Source: Candidatus Scatomorpha intestinavium (GTDB lineage Bacteria; Bacillota; Clostridia; Oscillospirales; Oscillospiraceae). From it: a stretch of DNA of 43,189 nt. This document shows, in pieces, positions 26,150-33,750 of the stretch. The position numbers and the translations under genes were made by a program. The number at the start of each line of letters is the position of its first letter. Position 1 is the first letter of the stretch. The stretch covers positions 1 to 43,189 of the forward strand of contig DVGA01000101.1 in the NCBI GenBank assembly GCA_018712985.1, given 5' to 3'. A model generated the notes under the pieces. It had not been told where the DNA came from and did no database searches. It worked only from the letters and a program-made list of their open reading frames with translations.

Positions 26150-28531
26150 ATGGAGAACAACACCAACAACAGCTCATATAACGACTTTGACGACCTCGGC
26201 GCCGAAACCAGGCAGTACATGGCCGAGCACATGGGCGAGTTCAAGACCGCCGGGGGCGGCTCCATCGCGGAAGAGCTGCGGCGCTTCATAGAGCAGGACA
26301 TCGAGGCCACGGCCGACCGCCACGCCGTTAGCGAAAGCGCGGCGCCGGAGGGTGCCGGCGAGGAGACACGCAGCTTCATGGCGGCAGATGAGCCGGCCGA
26401 CACGCCCGTCCACAAGGACGCCGAGCCCCTGCCGCGCCGCGGCGCGGCCTATCAGCAGCGCCCTGGCGACCAGGCCCCGCGCCGCCCGGTCCAGAGCCAG
26501 CAGCCCCAGCGCCGCCCGGTGCAGGAGGCGCCGCAGCGAAGCGCGCAGGAGCAGCCGCCCCAGCGCAGGGGCGTCCAGCAGGGCTCGCAGCCCCGCCAGG
26601 GCCAGCCCAGCGCTTCCGCCCGCCAGGGGCAGCAGTACCAGCGCAGCGCCCCTCAGCGGCAGGCCCAGCAGCGGCCCGTCCAGCAGCGCCAGGGCGGCTC
26701 CGCGCCTCCCCCGCCGCGCGCGAGGGACGACGACGAGGCCTACGCCCGCCACAACCGGCGCAAATACGTCTACATAGCCCTCGCCTCCCTCGCCGCGGTG
26801 GCAATAATCGCAATAGCCCTCGTCGTGCTGCTCAGCGGCGGCGGTGGGGACTATGACGCGAGCTACAGCCGCGCGATGGAGCTCTATATCGACGGCGATT
26901 ACGCCTCCGCCATCAGCGTGCTCGAGGAGACGCGCCGTATTGACGACACCGAGGAGGCGGTCATCCTCCTCGCCCGCTGCCACGCCGCGCTGGGCGACAC
27001 GGAAACCGCCGCGAGCGTGCTCTCCGGCTGGCTGCTGACGCACGACGGTGCGGAGGCCGAGGCCATGCTGGCGCAGTACAGCTCCGCCGGCGAGGAAGAC
27101 GGCTCGCTCACGATCGGCGGCCAGAGCGTCGACCCGGAAACGGACAGCCTCGCCATATCGGGCACCGCGCTGACGCACGCCGAGCTCGAGTCCATCGGCT
27201 CGCTTTCAAATTTGCGCGTGCTCAGCCTGAGCGACTGCGCGATAAGCGACATATCCGCCCTCTCGCGCCTCACCGGCCTCACCTCGCTCACCCTCACCAG
27301 CAACAACATCGAGGACGTGTCCGCCCTCAGGCAGCTAACCAGCCTCCGTACACTGTATCTCAGCGGCAACCGCATTACGGACTTCAGCCCGCTCCACTCG
27401 CTCACCTCCCTCACCACGCTCGACATTTCAGGCATGGAGATCACCGAGGAACAGCTTGAGGCGCTGCAGGAGGCCCTGCCCAACTGCGCCGTAATCTCCG
27501 ATGAGCCCACGGTCGAGGTGCTCGAGATAACCCTCGGCGGCGTCACCTTCCAGTCCGACGTCACGGAGCTCGACCTCTCCGGCCGCGGCATCGACGACAT
27601 CTCCGAGCTGGCGCAGTGCGAGGACCTTGAGATACTCAACCTCTCCGGCAACGAGATAAGCGACCTCTCGCCCCTCGTCGGCCTCGCCAAGCTCAGGGAG
27701 CTCGACATATCCGATAACGCCGTCTCGAGCCTCTCCCCGCTCATGGGATTGACTACGCTCGAGGTGCTCGACGCCTCCGGCAACGAGATAAGCGGCACGG
27801 CCGCGCTCAGCGGCCTCACCTCGCTCAGGGAGCTCGACCTAAGCTCCACCGGGATCGGCGATTCCGCCCTCTCCTCCCTCACGGGCCTCTCCGCGCTGCG
27901 CACGCTGAACCTTGAGGAGAACGCATCGCTCACCCTCTCCGGTGTGGAATCGCTGCGCGCGGCCCTGCCGGACTGCGAGGTGCTCGTCAGCGAGGAGCTC
28001 TTCTCCGTGCAGCTCGGCGACGCCGAGTTCGACACGGACGCCTCCTCCGTGGACGCCTCCGGCGCCAATGTCCGCAACCTGGACGGCATCGAGCGCTTCA
28101 CCGCCCTGACGCAGCTCGACCTCTCCGACAATCCGGGCCTCGACATAGACGGCCTCGGCCAGATGACGGGCCTCACGGAGCTGATACTCTCCGGCTGCGG
28201 CATAAGCGGCGTCGGCGAGCTCGGCAGCCTCTCTTCGCTCGTTTCGCTCGACCTGTCGGACAATCCTGAGCTTTCCGATATCGGCGCGCTCGGCCTGCTC
28301 GGCTCGCTCCAGACCCTCGACCTCGGCGGCACCGGGGTCACGGACATATCCGTGCTGGCGGACCTGCCGCGGCTGAACACGCTCATACTCACCGGCTGTG
28401 AAATCGAGGACTTCAGCGTGCTCGGTGACTTCACGTCGCTCGAATATCTTGACCTCTCCGATACGGGGATTTCACGCACGGAGCTGCTGTGGCTGAGCTC
28501 CGCGCTGCCCGGATGCACAATCTATACATAA
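26150..28531 (+). CDS. Single-pass membrane protein with three leucine-rich modules
   Basis: 793 residues. The ATG at 26150 follows GGAGG by 5 nt; an ATG 21 bp earlier has no such site. Order of parts: acidic N-terminus (1-90), Gln/Pro/Arg-rich disordered region (about 95-200), RRK stop then one membrane helix (206-228, cytoplasm to outside), a TPR-like helical region (238-310), then leucine-rich repeats in three modules (about 317-449, 457-615, 617-793). Each module opens with a strand ending in xISG/DLSG/DASG and closes with LPxC (LPNCAV, LPDCEV, LPGCTI). The repeats are internalin-like, about 22 residues each. It is probably surface-exposed and binds a partner; function unknown. Confidence 0.85.
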   Translation: MENNTNNSSYNDFDDLGAETRQYMAEHMGEFKTAGGGSIAEELRRFIEQDIEATADRHAVSESAAPEGAGEETRSFMAADEPADTPVHKDAEPLPRRGAAYQQRPGDQAPRRPVQSQQPQRRPVQEAPQRSAQEQPPQRRGVQQGSQPRQGQPSASARQGQQYQRSAPQRQAQQRPVQQRQGGSAPPPPRARDDDEAYARHNRRKYVYIALASLAAVAIIAIALVVLLSGGGGDYDASYSRAMELYIDGDYASAISVLEETRRIDDTEEAVILLARCHAALGDTETAASVLSGWLLTHDGAEAEAMLAQYSSAGEEDGSLTIGGQSVDPETDSLAISGTALTHAELESIGSLSNLRVLSLSDCAISDISALSRLTGLTSLTLTSNNIEDVSALRQLTSLRTLYLSGNRITDFSPLHSLTSLTTLDISGMEITEEQLEALQEALPNCAVISDEPTVEVLEITLGGVTFQSDVTELDLSGRGIDDISELAQCEDLEILNLSGNEISDLSPLVGLAKLRELDISDNAVSSLSPLMGLTTLEVLDASGNEISGTAALSGLTSLRELDLSSTGIGDSALSSLTGLSALRTLNLEENASLTLSGVESLRAALPDCEVLVSEELFSVQLGDAEFDTDASSVDASGANVRNLDGIERFTALTQLDLSDNPGLDIDGLGQMTGLTELILSGCGISGVGELGSLSSLVSLDLSDNPELSDIGALGLLGSLQTLDLGGTGVTDISVLADLPRLNTLILTGCEIEDFSVLGDFTSLEYLDLSDTGISRTELLWLSSALPGCTIYT

Positions 28532-28567
28532 AGTTTACGAAAAACACTTCTTTTTTCAGCCGGACTG

Positions 28568-28576
28568 TGTTATTAT
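28568..28576 (+). promoter_or_regulatory. Extended -10 promoter of hpf
   Basis: TGTTATTAT, a TGN extended -10, lies 43 bp before hpf; no good -35 at 17 bp, which extended -10 promoters can do without. Confidence 0.4.
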
Positions 28577-28619
28577 GTAATCGGCAATACTAATTATATG
28601 CCGGAAGGAGCTGAAACCA

Positions 28620-29162
28620 ATGAAGTTCACGTTCACGGAAAAGAAGATGGACGCCTCCGAGGACCTGCGCGCCTACGCCGAAAAGAAGATCGGCAAAATC
28701 GACCGCCTGTTCCGCACAGAGAGCGACGCCTATGTGACGTTCAGCACCGAGCGGGGCCGCTTCCGCGCCGAGGTCACCATCAAGAACAGCGGGATGTTCT
28801 ACCGTGTAAGCGAGCTCACCAGCGACATGTACGCCTCCATCGATTCGGCTGTCGCCAGCATCGAGAGGCAGATACGCAAGAACAAGACGCGCCTTGAAAA
28901 GAGACTGCGCGACGGTGCGATAGAGCGTGAGATCAAACCTTTCAACGTCCCCGCGGAGGACGCCGGGGAGGAAGAGTTCAAAGTCGTCCGCAACAAGAAG
29001 TTCTACATCGCCCCCATGTCCGTTGAGGAGGCCATATTGCAGATGAACCTCCTTGAGCACGAGTTCTTCGTGTTCCGCAACGCTGACGAGCGCGACGCCT
29101 TCAGCGTCGTCTACCGCCGCAAGAACGGCGGCTACGGCCTGATAGTAGACAGCAAGGACTGA
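28620..29162 (+). CDS. hpf: Ribosome hibernation promoting factor, long form
   Basis: 180 residues, the long HPF type that dimerises 70S ribosomes into 100S particles in slow growth. The N-terminal S30AE domain (1-98) begins MKFTFTEKKMDASEDLRAY; after a linker the C-terminal dimerisation domain (about 120-178) has VVRNKKFYIAPMSVEEAILQ and HEFFVFRNADERDAFSVVYR. AAGGAG precedes the ATG. Transcribed alone and ended by the hairpin at 29170-29198. Confidence 0.96.
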   Translation: MKFTFTEKKMDASEDLRAYAEKKIGKIDRLFRTESDAYVTFSTERGRFRAEVTIKNSGMFYRVSELTSDMYASIDSAVASIERQIRKNKTRLEKRLRDGAIEREIKPFNVPAEDAGEEEFKVVRNKKFYIAPMSVEEAILQMNLLEHEFFVFRNADERDAFSVVYRRKNGGYGLIVDSKD

Positions 29163-29169
29163 AAGTCAA

Positions 29170-29203
29170 GCGGGGTATTCGCTTTGCGAATACCCCGCGT
29201 TTG
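29170..29203 (+). terminator. Terminator of hpf
   Basis: GCGGGGTATTCGC and GCGAATACCCCGC form a perfect 13-bp stem with a TTT loop (29170-29198), followed by a short GTTTG. Confidence 0.7.
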
Positions 29204-29240
29204 CATAATGGCGCTTTCGTATAATGCCCGTATAGCGGGC

Positions 29241-29480
29241 CAAATCTGTACGGCGTCCCGGTGGAACGCCCGCGCCGCGGAGCGGCGGGGATAATCTTTC
29301 CAACGTTTCCGCAGAACATCCGCTGCCCGGTGGGCAGCGCTATGCATCCAAACGCAGTTTGGGGTCGTTAAGGAGAAAGCCGGAACTCGCCGAGTTCCGG
29401 CTTGGACAAGCTATAAATCATTTTCCGCTGCCGGGAAGCAGGGCACAGCCCTCTGCCTCCAGGCGCAGCCTGGGGAGGGA
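29241..29480. repeat. Palindromic mosaic repeat, copy 1
   Basis: This non-coding stretch is built from palindromic blocks shared with copies 2-4: CAAATCTGTA (29241), GAACGCCCGCGCCGC (29264-29278), CGGCGGGGATA (29283), CTATGCATCCAAACGCAGTT (29340), a perfect AAGCCGGAACTCG hairpin (29377-29403), and GCAGGGCACAGCCCTCTGC (29438). It lies between hpf and the TfoX-like gene and ends at that gene's ribosome-binding site. Confidence 0.8.
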
Positions 29481-29485
29481 TATGT

Positions 29486-29821
29486 GTGTCGGTAAATGAA
29501 GACGGCGAGGTGCGCACCTGGCTCGACGCCCTGCGCGGCCTTGACGTGCACGCGAAAAAGATGTTCGGCTGCTATTGCCTCTATTGCGACGGCCAGGCCG
29601 TGGGCTGGATAAGCGAAGGCTCGCTCTCGCTGCGCGAGGTGGGGCTCGATTATATCCCGGAGGAAATCCGCCGCCCCGCCCCCGGCGACAGTGTGCAGGA
29701 GTATGTCGTCCCTCTCGATTACGCCTCGGCGGAGTGGCTGCCGCGCGCGGTTGAGGACACGGCGAGGCTCCGTGGCCGGACTGCGTCCGGGGGCAGATCG
29801 CGGCGGAGCAAATCTGTATAA
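29486..29821 (+). CDS. TfoX N-terminal-domain protein with repeat-encoded tail
   Basis: 111 residues, GTG start with GGGGAGGG 6 nt upstream. Residues about 8-95 match the TfoX/Sxy N-terminal domain (HAKKMFGCYCLYCDGQAVGW, then YVVPLDYASAEWLPRA). The C-terminal competence-regulator domain is absent, as in many small stand-alone members of unknown function. Residues 98-111 (RTASGGRSRRSKSV) are encoded by palindromic repeat copy 2 and have no counterpart in the domain, so the gene's end was probably overwritten by the repeat. Confidence 0.82.
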   Translation: MSVNEDGEVRTWLDALRGLDVHAKKMFGCYCLYCDGQAVGWISEGSLSLREVGLDYIPEEIRRPAPGDSVQEYVVPLDYASAEWLPRAVEDTARLRGRTASGGRSRRSKSV

Positions 29822-29878
29822 CTTTTCCGCAGATCATCCGCGGCCACAGGCCGCGCTATGCATCCAAGCGCAGCCTGG
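29775..29878. repeat. Palindromic mosaic repeat, copy 2 (overlaps TfoX-like gene end)
   Basis: Begins GCCGGACTGCGTCCGGGGGC at 29775, inside the coding region, supplies the last 14 codons and stop, then continues with CAAATCTGTA (29809), a CGCGGCC/GGCCGCG hairpin and CTATGCATCCAAGCGCAGCC (29856-29878). Confidence 0.8.
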
Positions 29879-30000
29879 CCGGACTGCGTCCGGGGGCAAT
29901 GCGCCGCGCAAAGCGCGGCGGGGATAGTTTTTCATACGTCTCAGTAGAACGCCCGCGCCGCTCCGCGGCGCGCTATGCGTCCAGGCGCAGCCTGGGGGGG
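29878..30000. repeat. Palindromic mosaic repeat, copy 3
   Basis: Directly abuts copy 2. It repeats GCCGGACTGCGTCCGGGGGC, then CGCCGCGCAAAGCGCGGCG, GGGATAGTTTTTC, GAACGCCCGCGCCGC (29947-29961) and CTATGCGTCCAGGCGCAGCC (29973). It ends in the G-run that serves as the ribosome-binding site of the GNAT gene. Confidence 0.8.
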
Positions 30001-30007
30001 AGGGAAA

Positions 30008-30514
30008 ATGAAACTTCGTGAATACCGGCACGAGGACTGCGCGGAGCTCGCCGCGCTGTTTTATGACACCGTGCACAGCGTGAACGCGCGCGACTACACC
30101 CCCGAGCAGCTCGACGCCTGGGCGACGGGCAAAATGGACCTGCGCGCGTGGGACGCGAGCCTGTCCGCGAACCGCTGCCTCGTGGCCGAGGAGGACGGGC
30201 TCATCGTAGGCTTCGGCGACATCTCGCCGGACGGCTATCTCGACCGGCTGTATGTCCACAGCGGCTTCCAGGGCCGGGGAATAGCCACGGCCATATGCGG
30301 CGAGCTCGAGGGCGGGGTGTCCGCGCCGCGGCTGACCGTCGAGGCGTCCATAACCGCGCGGCCGTTCTTTGAAAAGCGCGGCTACCGCGTGGTGAGAGAG
30401 CAGCAGGTGGAAAGGCATGGGGTGTATTTGACAAACTATTTCATGGAAAAGATCCGCCGGACTGCGTCCGGTGGCAGAGCGCCGCACGAGGCGCAGCGGG
30501 AACAGTTTTTCTGA
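30008..30514 (+). CDS. GNAT-family N-acetyltransferase with repeat-encoded tail
   Basis: 168 residues from the ATG at 30008 behind GGGGGGAGGG. Acetyl-CoA loop is VHSGFQGRGIATAICGELE (about residues 83-101, Q/RxxGxG/A pattern GRGIA); the fold ends with FFEKRGYRVVREQQVE and LTNYFMEK, where close relatives normally stop. Residues 151-168 (RTASGGRAPHEAQREQFF) come from palindromic repeat copy 4, in the same frame as in the TfoX-like gene. Substrate unknown. Confidence 0.88.
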   Translation: MKLREYRHEDCAELAALFYDTVHSVNARDYTPEQLDAWATGKMDLRAWDASLSANRCLVAEEDGLIVGFGDISPDGYLDRLYVHSGFQGRGIATAICGELEGGVSAPRLTVEASITARPFFEKRGYRVVREQQVERHGVYLTNYFMEKIRRTASGGRAPHEAQREQFF

Positions 30515-30712
30515 CATCTCAGTAAAGCACCCGCGGCCCTCCGGGCAGCGCTATGCCTGCGGCCGCATGGCCGCCGCGCTATGCGTCTAAACGCAGTTTG
30601 GGTTCGTCAAGGAGAAAGCCGGAACTTGGTAAGTTCCGGCTTGACAAGTTGTAAATCACGCAGCGCTTCCGGGAAGCAGGGCACAGCCCTCTGCTGCCGG
30701 GCGTCGCCCGGC
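30456..30712. repeat. Palindromic mosaic repeat, copy 4 (overlaps GNAT gene end)
   Basis: Begins GCCGGACTGCGTCCGGTGGC inside the GNAT gene. It carries CTATGCGTCTAAACGCAGTT (30579), an AAGCCGGAACTT hairpin (30616-30642), GGGAAGCAGGGCACAGCCCT (from 30671) and GCCGGGCGTCGCCCGGC (30696-30712). The stretch 30579-30690 is near-identical to 29340-29457 of copy 1. Confidence 0.8.
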
Positions 30713-30748
30713 GCGGCGTTTCGCGATATGCGAAGCGCCGCTCATTTT
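30713..30748 (+). terminator. Terminator behind the GNAT gene
   Basis: GCGGCGTTTCGC and GCGAAGCGCCGC pair (one G-U) around GATAT, followed by TCATTTTTG on the plus strand. It separates the plus-strand genes from the converging XRE gene. Confidence 0.6.
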
Positions 30749-30753
30749 TGCCT

Positions 30754-31671
30754 TCAATCCTCCCCGCCGCGCTTTTTCCGGTTCTTCCCGAGACCGAAAT
30801 GGAAATTCGTCCGGCCGAAGGAGATGTTTATCCCGCGCCTGATAAAAGGCAGGACCCCTATCAGCTCCGAGGTCTCGCCGCCGTTTCTGATGTAATCGCG
30901 CGCGATGTCCCCGAGGTCGTCGCTGTCCAGAAAAGGCGCGATCGCCGCCAGCTCCGAGGGGCTGCCCCCGCGCTCAATATATTCCCTGGCTATGTCCCCG
31001 AGGTCGTCACTGTCCATGAACGGGGCTATCGCTGCGATGTCTCCCGGGACTCCGCCCGCGTCTAACATTGCGCGCGCGGCCTCCCCCACGTCATCCTCGT
31101 CCATGAAGGGCGCGAGCGAGGCGAGATCCGTCGGGTCCGCGCCGAGCTCGATCGCGCGGTTTGCGGCCCTGCCCATGTCGTCCTCATCCATGAACGGCGC
31201 GACCGACGCGAGCTCAGAGAGCTCGCAGCCGCCCTCCACCGCCTCCATCACCAGCTCGCCGAGGTCGTCCTCGTCGAGGAACGGGGCGAGCTCCACAAGG
31301 TCGGAGAGCCTGAGCCTGCGCCCGCTGCTCTCCGTCTCCTCCTTCGTCCGCTCAAAATTGCGCTTTGCCTCTGCCGGCGGGAGCAGCGGCGCCACGTCCG
31401 CGAGCTCCTGCACCGTAAGCGGCTCGTCCGTCTCGCTCACCGCGCGCTCTACCACCTTTGCCTCATCCGCGCCGAGAAGTCCGTCCACGGTGACTCCGAG
31501 AATGGACGCCAGCTCAGGCAGCTTAGAGATGTCGGGCATCGTCTGCCCGCGCTCCCAGTTGCTGACCGCCTGGAAGCTGATGCCCATCGCGTCGGCAAGA
31601 CCCATCTGCGTGAGCCCGGCCTCCTTCCTGAGCCGCGCAATATTTCTGCCAATCTTAGACATATCGAACAT
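30754..31671 (-). CDS. XRE-family regulator with five tandem 29-residue repeats
   Basis: 305 residues. Residues 8-64 are a helix-turn-helix of the Cro/cI type (IARLRKEAGLTQMGLADAMG, then ISFQAVSNWERGQTMPDISK). A linker (65-121) leads to five units of exactly 29 residues (122-276), each built on L-x-x-LAPFMDEDDLG-xx-A-xx-x-I-xx-GG-x, acidic in the first half and helical in the second; a weaker unit precedes them (ELADVAPLLP) and LPF closes the array. The end is basic (KNRKKRGGED). It probably senses something through the repeat array; no ligand can be named. AAGGAG precedes the ATG. Confidence 0.88.
   Translation of the reverse strand: MFDMSKIGRNIARLRKEAGLTQMGLADAMGISFQAVSNWERGQTMPDISKLPELASILGVTVDGLLGADEAKVVERAVSETDEPLTVQELADVAPLLPPAEAKRNFERTKEETESSGRRLRLSDLVELAPFLDEDDLGELVMEAVEGGCELSELASVAPFMDEDDMGRAANRAIELGADPTDLASLAPFMDEDDVGEAARAMLDAGGVPGDIAAIAPFMDSDDLGDIAREYIERGGSPSELAAIAPFLDSDDLGDIARDYIRNGGETSELIGVLPFIRRGINISFGRTNFHFGLGKNRKKRGGED
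30844..31308 (-). repeat. Five 87-bp tandem coding repeats
   Basis: In-frame units of 87 bp in the XRE gene, with the recurring AT-poor core encoding APFxDxDDxG. The copies differ at many third positions, so the array is not freshly duplicated; the last two (SDDLGDIAR) are most alike. Confidence 0.8.
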
Positions 31672-31695
31672 CTTATCAAACTCTCCTTTTCAAGC

Positions 31696-31724
31696 ATTAT
31701 AACTCAGCTCCTTCCGGCTTACAA
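31696..31724 (-). promoter_or_regulatory. Promoter of the XRE gene
   Basis: Minus strand TTGTAA, 17-bp spacer, TATAAT, 25 bp before the ATG. Any self-binding site should overlap this short leader. Confidence 0.7.
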
Positions 31725-31753
31725 GCGCAGTATATGCCCGCCGGGAGGGGGAA

Positions 31754-31865
31754 AAACAGCAAGCGGCGGTTGAATCCGGGGGATTCAACCGCCGCTTGAG
31801 CTCAATATCGGCCCGAAAAGGCCCAAAAGCATGTCGTTCCCCGGCAGCCCAAGCTGCCGGGGAAC
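31754..31865 (-). terminator. Two hairpins ending the oxoacid operon
   Basis: Read on the minus strand, the first hairpin is GTTCCCCGGCAG/CTGCCGGGGAAC (31836-31865). The second is a perfect 17-bp stem at 31761-31797 with a GGG loop, followed by GCTGTTTTTC. The second has the better U-tract. Confidence 0.65.
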
Positions 31866-31908
31866 TTTTGCTGTGGAAGAGAAAGCCTGTTGAGACAGCA
31901 ATGTTTTT

Positions 31909-33153
31909 TTAGTCGGTCATCGTGCGGTACTCCCCGGCGCGCTTCGTGGAGAGGCCCGTGGTGAAGGCTGCTATGACCATCAGCACGGCGAAGGCTATCC
32001 AGGCGCCGTTGAAAGAACCGGTAGCGTCGAACACGCGTGCGGCAACCACGGCTCCGACTGCTACGCCGGTGTTAAAGAACACATTTACCACGCCGAAGAT
32101 CCCGGCATAGCTCTTGCGCCCGACTATGAGCGCGGTGAGATAGGGCGGTGTAACGGTGGTCATGGAGCCCAGCAGTCCGAATACCACGCCGAAGCACACA
32201 GCCATAATGGGGTTGTTGCTCGTGACCGCAAAAGCCACAGTTGCTATAACCAGAACGGTGTTGTAGATGGTGCCCGCTTTTACACCCTTCTTGTCGTAAA
32301 CACGGCCGAGGATGATCTTGCCGAATATCTGGATGAGCATGACTGCGCTGTACACCATCGTGGCGAAGTCCTCGCTGTGCCCGTGCTCATTCTGCAGGCA
32401 GATTGCGAAGTTGCGCTGTATACCCATGTTGGTGAAGCCGATTACGAATACGGTGAAGGCCAGCAGCCAGAATGAGCCTGTCCTGAAGAATTTTTTGCCG
32501 CTTATGCCGGTCACTACCGGGCAGGCGCCGCCCATGGCGTTCTCGCTGCCGAGCGGGCATAGGCCCTTCTCCTCCGGGCGGGCGCGCACCACGAACAGGG
32601 ATATGGGAAGCATAAGTACGGCGCAGATGGCGGCGAGCACATAGTGTGTCACGCGCCAGTCGTAAGCCTGCATGAGCAGATTGGCGATCTGTACGAACAC
32701 TATGCCGCCCACGACGCTGCCGGCAAAGGCGATGCCGCTCATGGTGCCCTTTTTCTCCATTGAGAACCAGTTATTTACCAGCACGCCGGAGGGGATTGTG
32801 GATATCTCTGCCATGCCGATGCCGCAGAGCAGGTTGCTTGCGCAGAGTGTGAGCATGGTGCTGGACGCACCGCGCAGGGCAAATCCGGCGCACATCATGA
32901 TTGTGCCCACGGTCATGGTACTGCGCATGCCGAACTTTGCCATGATCCTGCCCACGAACAGCCCGGCAATCATGTTTCCGAAGGTGCTGACGAGCGAAAT
33001 GAGCTGTACCTGTGTCGCGCTTATGCCGAGGTCGGCTATCATGGCCGGGCTGATTATGGTGAACGTATTCACTATGATGCCCACAGTGGCCGCCATCATT
33101 ATAAAGCAGGCGATTATAATGACATAGTGGTATGTAAATTTTTTCTCTTTCAC
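31909..33153 (-). CDS. MFS transporter, oxalate/formate-antiporter-like
   Basis: 414 residues, 12 predicted membrane helices with the central cytoplasmic loop near VVRARPEEKGLCPLGSE. GRIMAKFGMRSTMTVG matches the MFS loop 2-3 signature. The overall type (MCS/OFA-like, no binding domain) moves small carboxylates. GTG start with AGAGGG before it. It is the last gene of the GntR-linked operon and is likely the importer or exchanger of the acid degraded there; the actual substrate is unknown. Confidence 0.85.
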   Translation of the reverse strand: MKEKKFTYHYVIIIACFIMMAATVGIIVNTFTIISPAMIADLGISATQVQLISLVSTFGNMIAGLFVGRIMAKFGMRSTMTVGTIMMCAGFALRGASSTMLTLCASNLLCGIGMAEISTIPSGVLVNNWFSMEKKGTMSGIAFAGSVVGGIVFVQIANLLMQAYDWRVTHYVLAAICAVLMLPISLFVVRARPEEKGLCPLGSENAMGGACPVVTGISGKKFFRTGSFWLLAFTVFVIGFTNMGIQRNFAICLQNEHGHSEDFATMVYSAVMLIQIFGKIILGRVYDKKGVKAGTIYNTVLVIATVAFAVTSNNPIMAVCFGVVFGLLGSMTTVTPPYLTALIVGRKSYAGIFGVVNVFFNTGVAVGAVVAARVFDATGSFNGAWIAFAVLMVIAAFTTGLSTKRAGEYRTMTD

Positions 33154-33172
33154 TGTTCCCTCTCTTTTTGCG

Positions 33173-33198
33173 CGCGGCGGCCCGGCCGGGCCGCCGCG
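33173..33198. repeat. Perfect GC palindrome between gamma subunit and MFS genes
   Basis: 26 bp, all G and C, self-complementary (CGCGGCGGCCCGG and its complement). On the operon strand no U-tract follows, so it is more likely an mRNA processing or stability hairpin that sets different levels for the enzyme and the transporter than a full stop. Confidence 0.6.
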
Positions 33199-33205
33199 TT
33201 TTTCC

Positions 33206-33745
33206 TCACTTCTGCACGGCCGCCATGCCGCGCTTGAGTGCCTCTGCGTTCATGGCGCGCACGGCGTCGGATTTTTTTGCGAACTTTACATCAAGGCTGT
33301 GCTGGAACTCCTCCGGCGAGACTATGCCGGTGAGGGCGATGAGCGCGCCGATGACTATTACGTTTGCAACCTTCGGTGAGCCCACCTCGAGGGCGAGCGC
33401 GTCCGCCGGGATGCCGATTGCAGTGATGTCCCCGCGCTCGATGGGCACGGTGACGAGCGTGCTGTCATAGAGCAGTATCCCGCCCGGCTCGAGCTCGTCT
33501 ATGAATTTGTTATAGGCCATGTTGTTCATCGCAACGAGCACGCCGCCGGTGCCGGCCATGGGGGAGACTATCTCGTCCTTATCGATGATAACGGTGCACT
33601 TGGCGCTGCCGCCGCGCTGCTCGGGGCCGTAGCTCGGCATGTAGGCGGCGTGGCGTCCGCTCTCGACGGCGCTCTGCGCGAGCATTATGCCCATGCTCAT
33701 GACGCCCTGGCCACCGGAGCCGGTGAAGATAATGGCGTTTTTCAT
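33206..33745 (-). CDS. 2-oxoacid:ferredoxin oxidoreductase, gamma subunit
   Basis: 179 residues. IIFTGSGGQGVMSMGIMLAQ and YGPEQRGGSAKCTVIID are the hallmarks of the gamma (CoA-contacting) domain of the KorC/VorC type. The ATG at 33745 is preferred over a GTG 9 bp upstream that overlaps the beta stop, because GGGAG then has workable spacing. Forms a complex with the next three subunits. KorC- and VorC-type cannot be told apart here. Confidence 0.9.
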   Translation of the reverse strand: MKNAIIFTGSGGQGVMSMGIMLAQSAVESGRHAAYMPSYGPEQRGGSAKCTVIIDKDEIVSPMAGTGGVLVAMNNMAYNKFIDELEPGGILLYDSTLVTVPIERGDITAIGIPADALALEVGSPKVANVIVIGALIALTGIVSPEEFQHSLDVKFAKKSDAVRAMNAEALKRGMAAVQK

Positions 33746-33750
33746 CCTGC

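Noticed and set aside
28532-28567. Stress sigma-factor promoter before hpf
   Set aside because: A GTTTA is present, but no matching -10 at the right distance; the extended -10 TGTTATTAT explains the start better.
29163-30750. CRISPR array suggested by clustered repeats
   Set aside because: Repeats are long, imperfect, irregularly spaced and palindromic, with genes between them; no short constant repeat with equal spacers and no cas genes.
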